This document shows, piece by piece, positions 44,744 to 51,327 of a stretch of 64,000 bases of DNA. Source of the DNA: HLUCCA09 sp039822045. GTDB lineage: Bacteria; Pseudomonadota; Alphaproteobacteria; Rhodobacterales; Rhodobacteraceae. A program made the translations under genes and the position numbers. The notes under the pieces were generated by a model, which did not search any database, had not been told where the DNA came from, and saw nothing but the letters and a program-made list of their open reading frames with translations. The DNA lies in the NCBI GenBank assembly GCA_039822045.1, contig JBCBMY010000009.1, forward strand, positions 62,001 to 126,000, read 5' to 3'. Position 1 is the first letter of the stretch. Every line of letters begins with the position of its first letter.

Positions 44744-45481
44744 TCAGTCGCAGACCCGCGACCGCAGATCGTAGCGCGGCGTCACGAACTCGGGCGGTCG
44801 AAAGCGGTCTGGGTGAGGCCGCGTGTGCAGTCGGCCAATGGGATCCCGCGGATCCCTTGTCGGCAATCCAACCGGGTACGGAGCACGATTCCTCAGAAGT
44901 CCGGCTGTTCGACGCGGAGGCCCGAGCAACCTGCCGTCCGAATAGCGTGCATGCCCGAGCAGTCTGCTGTTCGAATATGGCGGATATCCGCGGGGCTTGC
45001 CGACCGGAACATCACGACGGCGCAGGCTGTCGAGATCAAGCGCAAGCCTCTGACAGAACGCAAAATCTCGAACCACGATGTCGGTCTCGCCCCTCAAGTC
45101 GATGAGATGGCCATGCTTGTGCCGAACGGTGGCGCCGAAGCTCAACGGTTGATCGAGCACGAAGCTCTGCGTCTCTGGTCCGAACAGCGCCTCTTCGCCC
45201 TGCCAGGTCGTCCCATAGGAGAACATCACATCGAACTGTCCTGGAGGCACCAGCACCCGGAAGTACGCACCACCGCGCACATAGGCGGCGAGCACGACCT
45301 GCTCCGTCTCGATGTCGCGAAGCTGCAGCAGATAGTCGGCATGTGCGTCTGTCTTGATCTGCAAGGGAAGCGTCGCCGCAAGGCCGGAGCGGTTCCAAAG
45401 CAACCCCTCAGGCCGCGCGTCGGCCAAGACCGCCGCGGCCAGAAGCACCAAGGCCAGAAGGGACGTGAAAGCGCGCCACAT
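44744..45481 (-). CDS. Secreted protein of unknown function upstream of the exosortase
   Basis: The product is 245 residues. The N terminus WRAFTSLLALVLLAAAVLADA is a signal peptide. The middle (LPLQIKTDAHADYLLQLRDIETEQVVLAAYVRGGAYFRVLVPPGQFDVMFSYGTTWQGEEALFGPE) looks like a small beta-rich domain. The last 70 residues are rich in Arg, Pro and Tyr (RGYPPYSNSRLLGHARYSDG). I do not recognise a named family. It lies 158 bases upstream of the exosortase on the same strand and could belong to the system. The ATG at 45481 was chosen because the signal peptide begins there. Confidence 0.6.
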   Translation of the reverse strand: MWRAFTSLLALVLLAAAVLADARPEGLLWNRSGLAATLPLQIKTDAHADYLLQLRDIETEQVVLAAYVRGGAYFRVLVPPGQFDVMFSYGTTWQGEEALFGPETQSFVLDQPLSFGATVRHKHGHLIDLRGETDIVVRDFAFCQRLALDLDSLRRRDVPVGKPRGYPPYSNSRLLGHARYSDGRLLGPPRRTAGLLRNRAPYPVGLPTRDPRDPIGRLHTRPHPDRFRPPEFVTPRYDLRSRVCD

Positions 45482-46026
45482 ACGTGCAGCATGGTCCAAA
45501 GCGCCCGCACCGTCGAGGCCGGCCGGCCCCGCTTGCAACTTCGCCGCATCCGGCCTCCCAAATGCCTTCGCCCCAGGCCACAACTGCGCCCAGCGGTGTT
45601 GCCCCCCTTTGCGTAGCCCGCAGCGTCCAACTTAAGGATGCGCTGGACACCAAACCAACACCGAAGACCGCAGCGGCCCCGGCGTTGCGCACCCCGATCG
45701 TCATCTGGCGAGGAGTAGGGGAGGGGAGAAACACTGGGGCGCGAGATTTCCCTCCGCCTCAGAGGAGCCGACGGAAGACGCCTGTCTGCACGCGCTCCAG
45801 CGTGCCGGTCCGAAGCGGTCAGACCACAACTGGCGGCATGCATACCGTGCCATAGATGCGGTTCATCTTGCCCATTCGCCGTCGGCCGTAGCGAAGAATT
45901 TGCAATCGAGTTTGAATGAAATTGCGAAATGATTGATCTGACAAATGAACGACTGACTTAAAGGAAGGGTCATGAAACTTAACCTTGCCATTCCAAGAGT
46001 TGCAATGTGCTACTTTTGGGTGCGGG
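45482..46026. other. Intergenic region, no gene recognised
   Basis: The 545-base divergent gap lies between the secreted-protein gene and the Hint-protein gene. The right half is AT-rich compared with its surroundings (around 45890-46020) and should hold the promoter of the Hint gene. A short ORF starting at 45972 after AAGGAAGGG runs out of frame into the Hint gene and looks accidental. I see no RNA gene or repeat. Confidence 0.5.
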
Positions 46027-47007
46027 ATGACCACGTTCTATGCTGCCGACAACGAGTTTGCCGCCGCGACAGGCAGCAATGTCAACAATGCACTCCATGG
46101 CGCCGGGACGAGTCAGTTTGACCATCCTCCGGGCGCGACCACCAACCTGACAATCACGTCGCAGGCGGGGGACACGGACGCTGGGCTGTTCGAAGTGGGC
46201 GAGACCTATACGGTGGAGTGGCAGGGCGGGCCTGGCGGAGGCGCCTATATCGAGAACGCCGTAGTCTTGCGGTCAGACACCCTGGAGTCAGACCATGGGG
46301 CCATCCTCTTTGAAGGCTTGGACGAAAACGGCGACCTGGCCCAAGTCGTTTGGTCGCCGGGCTTTGATGTGGAACAATGGTATTGGGACCACTATTCGGA
46401 TGGCAAAACGCCGGGCTTCTATACGACCGACCAAGAGGCAGGCAATCACAAGCTGGTTTGTTTTGCGCACGGCACCCAGATTTCCACCACACGCGGCCCG
46501 ATGCCGGTAGAATCTCTCCGCGTCGGCCAAGAAGTGCACACGCTCGACCACGGCATCCAGCCCATTCTGTGGAAGACCAACCATTCTGCCGTGGGAACCG
46601 GGCCCAGTGCGCCAATTTCCATTGCCAGGGGCGTCCTCGGAAACGATCGGGAAGTCTGGCTCTCGCCAAATCATCGCGTCCTGATAAGTGGTCCATTCGC
46701 CGAACTCTATTTCGGCCAAGCGTCCGTCTTTGTTCCGGCAAAAGCGCTGACGGGCATTGAGGGGATACGCGCAATTGAGCGCCGCCACGTGCGCTATTAC
46801 CACGTTCTGCTTCCCGAACATGCGGCCCTGATCGCAGACGGGGTATTCTGTGAATCGTTGCTCGTCGCCGAGATATCGCGCACGATCCTGGGCACGACGT
46901 TCGAGCAGGAGCTTGCCGAGATGGGCGCCGAATGCCCGTCGCAAGACCTGTCCTACCGGTCCCTCAGTGTCCGTGAAGGGCGGTGCCTCGCAGCCGCGCT
47001 CGGCTAG
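46027..47007 (+). CDS. Hint-domain (Hedgehog/intein-like) protein
   Basis: The product is 326 residues. Residues 1-140 are a non-conserved, acidic region without a signal peptide. The Hint domain starts at Cys145 in KLVCFAHGTQISTTRGPMPVESLRVGQEV and continues with TLDHGIQPILWKTNH, VWLSPNHRVLI with the TxxH-like His, and VRYYHVLLPEHAALIADGVFCESL. Proteins of this design are frequent in roseobacters. They may cut themselves at the Cys, but their role is not established. The ATG at 46027 was preferred over a TTG at 45985, and neither has a strong ribosome site. Confidence 0.8.
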   Translation: MTTFYAADNEFAAATGSNVNNALHGAGTSQFDHPPGATTNLTITSQAGDTDAGLFEVGETYTVEWQGGPGGGAYIENAVVLRSDTLESDHGAILFEGLDENGDLAQVVWSPGFDVEQWYWDHYSDGKTPGFYTTDQEAGNHKLVCFAHGTQISTTRGPMPVESLRVGQEVHTLDHGIQPILWKTNHSAVGTGPSAPISIARGVLGNDREVWLSPNHRVLISGPFAELYFGQASVFVPAKALTGIEGIRAIERRHVRYYHVLLPEHAALIADGVFCESLLVAEISRTILGTTFEQELAEMGAECPSQDLSYRSLSVREGRCLAAALG

Positions 47008-47256
47008 AGTTTCTGCGGCGCCTGCCCGGAGGACGTACTCTTGCACGGGTCCTGACCCACAAAACCGGTCCGTCTGAGATGCTCGATTTAGGGCATGATT
47101 CTCAAAATGAGCTCAGGTGGACGGTTCTTGCGGTCTTCTGCAAATGATTATCCCGCAGAAAGGTTTGTTCGCTGTGGCAGCTAACCAGATGAAGAAAAAG
47201 GCAACTCTGGTGCCCTACAGCTAACGGAGGGCCAGCGCCAATGCCAAGCTGCATAG

Positions 47257-47274
47257 TGTCAATCAAACTTGACA
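47257..47274. promoter_or_regulatory. PpsR/CrtJ box 1 upstream of puc
   Basis: TGTCAATCAAACTTGACA fits TGT-N12-ACA exactly and is itself a partial palindrome. PpsR/CrtJ represses photosynthesis genes in oxygen and light by binding pairs of such sites. Its TTGACA end could overlap a -35 element. Confidence 0.75.
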
Positions 47275-47282
47275 GTTGTTTT

Positions 47283-47300
47283 TGTAAGCTTTGCGTGACA
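47283..47300. promoter_or_regulatory. PpsR/CrtJ box 2 upstream of puc
   Basis: TGTAAGCTTTGCGTGACA is a second TGT-N12-ACA match, eight bases after the first. Two closely spaced sites are the usual arrangement for cooperative PpsR binding at puc promoters. Confidence 0.72.
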
Positions 47301-47416
47301 CTCTTTGCGTGCGACTGTTGGCTTCTTGGGCGGTCGTGAATGCGCGAGGGTGACTTTTTCTACTCCGTTTGGGCCACCCTCCGCATTCTGAGAAGAAACT
47401 GACTAGGAGATCGGAA

Positions 47417-47572
47417 ATGTCCGACGATCCAGAAAAGAAATGGCCAACTGGCCTAACTCTGGAGGAGGCTGAGGAGGTACATAGTTACCTCATCGATGGG
47501 ACCCGTGTATTCGGAGCCCTTGCCCTTCTCGCCCACATCCTCGTGGCGGCATCCACGCCGTGGCTCGGCTAG
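47417..47572 (+). CDS. pucB: LH2 light-harvesting beta chain PucB
   Basis: The product is 51 residues and close to Rhodobacter PucB in pattern (WPTGLTLEEAEEVHSYLIDGTRVFG). His22 and His40 are at the positions that face bacteriochlorophyll in LH2 beta, followed by the C-terminal TPWLG. It has one membrane segment. AGGAG at 47404-47408 supports the ATG at 47417. It is the first gene of the puc operon. Confidence 0.95.
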   Translation: MSDDPEKKWPTGLTLEEAEEVHSYLIDGTRVFGALALLAHILVAASTPWLG

Positions 47573-47585
47573 GGAGCGCTAGGTC

Positions 47586-47927
47586 ATGAACAATGCAAAG
47601 ATGTGGCTCGTGGTCCCTCCTGCGGTAGGGGTCCCAATCTTTCTTGGTGCAGTTGCTGTGGGCTCGTTCGCGGTCCATGTCGCTGTGCTGAGCAACACCT
47701 CGTGGGTTTCGGACTTCTTGTCTGGCCAGCCGCTAGGGACGGGCGACGAGATGGCAGCGCTCACACCTGAAACTGGCACTGCCAAGGCGTCATATGCCTA
47801 CGACTTGGACGGCGCCACGCGTGAGCTAACGGTGATCCTTCCGGACGGCACAACGGCAAGGGCGATCCTACATCCAAATGATGTTCTCGCATCAGCGGGA
47901 GCACCGCCAACTATCCCATCCGACTAG
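47586..47927 (+). CDS. pucA: LH2 light-harvesting alpha chain PucA with C-terminal extension
   Basis: The product is 113 residues, about twice the usual 52-60. Residues 1-50 are a normal LH2 alpha chain: MNNAKMWLVVPPAVGVPIFL, membrane helix, His31 as bacteriochlorophyll ligand and Trp40. At the two positions that tune absorption it has Phe44-Leu45, as in the B800-820 (LH3) type, instead of Tyr44-Trp/Tyr45 of B800-850. The extra C-terminal part of roughly 60 residues (ASYAYDLDGATRELTVILPD, ending APPTIPSD) is periplasmic and looks like a small beta-rich tail. It follows pucB by 13 bases. Confidence 0.93.
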   Translation: MNNAKMWLVVPPAVGVPIFLGAVAVGSFAVHVAVLSNTSWVSDFLSGQPLGTGDEMAALTPETGTAKASYAYDLDGATRELTVILPDGTTARAILHPNDVLASAGAPPTIPSD

Positions 47928-47967
47928 GCGGGCCTCCCGCACAAACGAGCGTTTCCTCCGAATGCTC

Positions 47968-47993
47968 CGGCCGCGCTGCAAACAGAGCGGCCG
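47968..47993 (+). terminator. Intercistronic hairpin after pucA
   Basis: CGGCCGC (47968-47974) and GCGGCCG (47987-47993) form a perfect 7-base stem, extendable past one mismatch, in the 92-base gap between pucA and pucC. Such hairpins commonly raise the pucBA to pucC ratio by partial termination or 3' end protection. Confidence 0.6.
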
Positions 47994-48019
47994 AGTATCC
48001 AGGCAAACGAAGCAAAGAA

Positions 48020-49459
48020 ATGATAGACGTACGCGCCCTCGCTTTACGTAAGCTGTCGTCAATAGCGCCGAAGTATTTGCCCTTCGCGGATGTCGCGACC
48101 GAGGACGTCCCGCTCTCGCGTCTTCTGCGACTATCCCTGTTTCAGGTATCCGTTGGAATGGCGCTTGTTCTACTCGTTGGAACGCTAAACCGCGTCATGA
48201 TTGTCGAGCTTGAGGTTCCGGCAACCATAGTCGCTGGAATGCTAGCACTCCCACTTTTGGCCGCTCCCTTTCGAACCCTCATTGGATTTCGATCAGACAC
48301 GCATCGCTCGGCCCTTGGCTGGCGACGCGTGCCCTACATCTGGAAGGGCACCCTCTATCAGTTCGGGGGGTTTGCCGTTATGCCGTTCGCGCTGCTGGTG
48401 CTCTCCGGCTACGGCGAGGCGATTGATGCTCCACGCTGGCTCGGGCTGTGCTCAGCCGCCCTTGCGTTCCTACTCGTTGGTACAGGCGTCCATATGGTCC
48501 AAACCGTTGGCCTGGCGCTTGCGACCGATCTTGTTGAGGAGAAGGACCACCCAAATGTCGTGGGCCTCATGTATGTGATGCTTCTCGTCGGCATGGTTCT
48601 CAGCGCACTCGTCTACGGCGCCTTGCTTGAAAATTACAGCCCCGGCCGTCTGATTCAGATCATTCAAGGCACAGCCGTTGTGAGCGCGGCCCTCAATCTC
48701 GCCGCACTCTGGAAGCAAGAAACTCGTGACCGCGACCGCGCGCGAGAGATGAGATTGGCCCGCCATCCAAGTTTCAAAGAAGCAAGTCTTTCGCTTCTTT
48801 CTCGATCCGGCACCATGCGGCTCCTCCTTGTGATTGGCCTTGGCACCTTTGGATTTGGAATGGCTGACGTACTGCTGGAGCCCTACGGTGCTCAGGCTCT
48901 TGGCCTCACAGTTGCAGAGACAACAACACTTACGGCTTTGCTCGCGGGCGGGACCTTGGTCGGCTTTGGAATTGCATCGCGCACCCTGAGCAGAGGACGA
49001 GATCCAAGCTGTCTTGCCGTCCTCGGGGCTCTGATAGGAGTGCCGGGATTCATTGCCATTGTCGTATCGGCAAGCGTGGTTGGACCTGTGCTCTTTGTCG
49101 CCGGCACTCTAGCGACAGGCGTTGGCGCGGGTCTCTTTGGTCACGGAACTCTTACCGCTACGATCCGCAGGGCGCCCGCCAACCAAATTGGTCTGTCGCT
49201 CGGCGCGTGGGGTGCCGTTCAAGCGACCTGCGCAGGTATCGGTGTGGCGCTCGCAGGCGTTACACGAGACATCCTTGTGGGCCTTCCGTCAATTGCGAGC
49301 CTACAAGCTCATGTGCCCTACAATACTGTGTTCGCAATAGAGATCGCGTTTCTTGCTATTGCCGCCGCGGTGGCCATTCCACTTATCGGACAGCGCGGTC
49401 TACAACGAGAACGGCACTTCACTGCCGCTCCCTCAACCAGCTCCGCGGAGGTCCCATGA
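48020..49459 (+). CDS. pucC: PucC, LH2 assembly/transport protein
   Basis: The product is 479 residues with about twelve membrane segments. It has the BCD/PucC family pattern of the major facilitator fold: LSLFQVSVGMALVLLVGTLNRVMIVELEVPA, FRTLIGFRSDTHRSALGWRRVPYIWKGTLYQFGGFAVMPFALL, and GADVLLEPYGAQALGL-like GMADVLLEPYGAQALG. It is needed for LH2 assembly, probably by handling bacteriochlorophyll or the alpha/beta chains. GC content looks lower than in the cob block: 33 of 60 in the line at 48781. Its stop overlaps the start of the repeat-protein gene. Confidence 0.95.
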   Translation: MIDVRALALRKLSSIAPKYLPFADVATEDVPLSRLLRLSLFQVSVGMALVLLVGTLNRVMIVELEVPATIVAGMLALPLLAAPFRTLIGFRSDTHRSALGWRRVPYIWKGTLYQFGGFAVMPFALLVLSGYGEAIDAPRWLGLCSAALAFLLVGTGVHMVQTVGLALATDLVEEKDHPNVVGLMYVMLLVGMVLSALVYGALLENYSPGRLIQIIQGTAVVSAALNLAALWKQETRDRDRAREMRLARHPSFKEASLSLLSRSGTMRLLLVIGLGTFGFGMADVLLEPYGAQALGLTVAETTTLTALLAGGTLVGFGIASRTLSRGRDPSCLAVLGALIGVPGFIAIVVSASVVGPVLFVAGTLATGVGAGLFGHGTLTATIRRAPANQIGLSLGAWGAVQATCAGIGVALAGVTRDILVGLPSIASLQAHVPYNTVFAIEIAFLAIAAAVAIPLIGQRGLQRERHFTAAPSTSSAEVP

Positions 49460-50565
49460 CGACAGTCATCACTCGGTTTTTCGACGATCTGGCCGAGCTT
49501 AACTCGGCCCAGAGGGAGCTAATTCACAACAGGATGCTGCCGCCACATATTGTGCGCACCTACGATGACCCTGATGGTCTGGTCGAGGCCCTGACGTCTG
49601 CCGGCGTCAAACCACAAACGGCCGAGGCATACCGCGACCGCATGGGTCAAGGTGGCGCTGTATTGCTGGTCCGTGCAGACTACACACCGCTTGGCGTCAA
49701 GCGTATCACGCGCGAAACCCTTTCCGCGTCCGGAGCAGTAGATTTCGGCTACCTTCCAGAGGAAGCTAAGGTCGCGTTTGTACCGGGGACGCGGGCAGGG
49801 ATCCTACGCGGTGTGCTGCCTGGCGGTCCTTTGATGATGACACGGCGGCGCGATCCGTCGAGTACGAATTACTACATGGCGAATTGGCCGATTCCCTTGA
49901 TCCGCAAACGCGGGCCATATATCGGCTCGGTTTTCCCGCCGCATGCCCGAATGGCCAACTGGCCGATTGGCCTATTGTTGCCTGGGAGCATTCGCTACGG
50001 TCGATTTCCCTTCGATCTTCTGATCCCCGGCCAAAAGTACATGGCCAAGTTTCCCTTCGCCCATATTGTGCCGGGCCACAAGTTCATGGCCAAGTTCCCG
50101 TTCGGCCATATCGTGCCCGGGCACAAGTACATGGCGAAGTTCCCCTTCGCCCATATCGTGCCAGGCCACAAATTCATGGCGAAGTTTCCGTTTGGACATC
50201 TGGTCCCTGGTGGTCGCCGGATGGCAAACTGGCCTTTCCCGCTTCTCATCAACGGGACGCAGCGTACGAACTCGCTGGTGCCGGGCCAAAAGTACATGGC
50301 CAAGTTTCCCTTCGCCCATATCGTACCGGGCCACAGGTTCATGGCGAGATTCCCGTTCGCCCATATCGTGCCCGGGCACAAGTACATGGCGAAATTCCCG
50401 TTCGCCCACATTGTGCCGGGGCACAAGCACATGGCCAACTTCCCATTCGGCCATATCGTGCCCGGGCATAAATTCCAGGCCAACTTCCCGTTCGGCCATA
50501 TCGTCCCGGGTCACAAATACATGGCTAACTGGATCTGGCCGCACACCAGGGCAAAAGCCAGCTAG
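49456..50565 (+). CDS. Repeat protein at the end of the puc operon
   Basis: The product is 369 residues. Residues 1 to about 95 form a small alpha/beta-looking domain (TTVITRFFDDLAELNSAQREL, GGAVLLVRADYTPLGVKR), distantly like YflT/GS17M stress-protein domains. From residue 141 it consists of about fourteen copies of a 15-residue unit, consensus MAKFPF(A/G)HIVPGHK(Y/F). Four perfect-length units cover residues 196-255, a 25-residue variant 256-280, and five more units 281-355. Each unit has two His, aromatic residues and Pro-Gly. The start overlaps the pucC stop (ATGA) and GGAGGT lies just before it. By position it could correspond to an LH2 accessory (PucE-like) protein, but I know no such repeat there. 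Confidence 0.85.
   Translation: MTTVITRFFDDLAELNSAQRELIHNRMLPPHIVRTYDDPDGLVEALTSAGVKPQTAEAYRDRMGQGGAVLLVRADYTPLGVKRITRETLSASGAVDFGYLPEEAKVAFVPGTRAGILRGVLPGGPLMMTRRRDPSSTNYYMANWPIPLIRKRGPYIGSVFPPHARMANWPIGLLLPGSIRYGRFPFDLLIPGQKYMAKFPFAHIVPGHKFMAKFPFGHIVPGHKYMAKFPFAHIVPGHKFMAKFPFGHLVPGGRRMANWPFPLLINGTQRTNSLVPGQKYMAKFPFAHIVPGHRFMARFPFAHIVPGHKYMAKFPFAHIVPGHKHMANFPFGHIVPGHKFQANFPFGHIVPGHKYMANWIWPHTRAKAS
49876..50565 (+). repeat. Tandem 45-base coding repeats
   Basis: The DNA units of exactly 45 bases run 50041-50220 (four) and 50296-50520 (five), with degenerate units at both sides and between. Neighbouring units differ mostly at third codon positions (for example TTTCCC versus TTCCCG for Phe-Pro) while the peptide is kept. 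The array is therefore old and kept for its protein sequence. Confidence 0.9.
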
Positions 50566-50843
50566 GACATTGCACGGCTTGGGCGCAAGCAAACTGGCAC
50601 CCAAGTCGGCCCCACGCTGGCGGTCATCGCATTTCCGATCATCTCGGCAACGACGGTCCTTGGCAGCGTTCAAATCGGTGGCCCCTCGTCTCTCCGGCCT
50701 GTGCCTAGCACGCCCGACCACAGATGCTTGGGTTCGATCGATTTCCTGCTTCCTTCAAGTCCACCGTTCAGGTCAGCGAGAGGCCTCGCAGGGCGCGTCA
50801 GGAACAGCCGTTCAACCGAAACATCGCCATCTCTCGCCTGATG

Positions 50844-51190
50844 CAGTTTGACATGTTCTGCGAGGCGAACAGGATCCAGCACCGGCCCACCAAGCCAAAT
50901 CACTCATCGACCAACGGCCCGCCTCACAGCGATTGCTTGCAATCGCCAGTCGGGCAGGGGTCGAGCGGATGCATCGGACGATCAAGGACGCCACTGTCAA
51001 TCGCGATCAGTATGACAGTCACGAACAGCTTCGCAGCCATCTCGCTGACGTCCTCAATGCGCACAACGTCGCCCGCCGGCTGACGACCCTCAACGGGGTC
51101 ATACTGTACGCATAGATCTGCGAAGTCTGGACCTCAGAACCAGATCGGTCCATCGCCGATCCGGTCCTCCAGATGCCGGGGCTGCACACC
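50844..51190 (+). pseudogene. Remnant of an IS481-type transposase
   Basis: Two frames together give the C-terminal catalytic part of an IS481 transposase: QFDMFCEANRIQHRPTKPNH then, about 36 bases later in another frame, GVERMHRTIKDATVN, YDSHEQLRSHLADVLNAHN, a TAG at 51113-51115, and ICEVWTSEPDRSIADPVLQM. The frameshift, insertion and stop make it inactive. No terminal repeats or N-terminal half were found. It lies between the puc operon and cryB and marks an old insertion. Confidence 0.8.
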
Positions 51191-51327
51191 AGATCCACAA
51201 AGCGCATCCGCTCAAGGCAACCGGCCGATGGGGTCTCGCGACGCAATCCAATCCCGGCAGATGGGGCACCAATCGAAAACCGAGCAGCACGCTGGGCTTC
51301 CATCCTGTTGCGGCTAGGTCCCCCAGG

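Larger units (their letters stand above)
47008..47416. other. puc upstream region
   Basis: This is a 409-base gap before pucB. The right part holds two PpsR-type boxes (annotated separately). The left part (47008-47250) shows no gene that I can support. A 26-codon ORF around 47143 has no ribosome site or family match. The region is AT-richer than the cob and fucose blocks. Confidence 0.5.

Noticed and set aside
45972..46120. Short ORF starting MKLNLAIPRVAM before the Hint gene
   Set aside because: It has a ribosome-like site but runs out of frame into the Hint gene, becomes Arg/Cys/Gln-rich and matches nothing.
47143..47223. 26-codon ORF upstream of pucB as an extra antenna peptide
   Set aside because: It lacks a ribosome site, a membrane helix of sufficient length and the His ligand expected of an antenna chain.
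49876..50565. CRISPR array suggested by regular 45-base repeats
   Set aside because: There are no unique spacers; the repeats are contiguous, in frame and coding, and vary at third codon positions.
50844..51190. Intact insertion sequence
   Set aside because: Only the C-terminal half of the transposase is present, with a frameshift, an insertion and a stop; no terminal inverted repeats were found.
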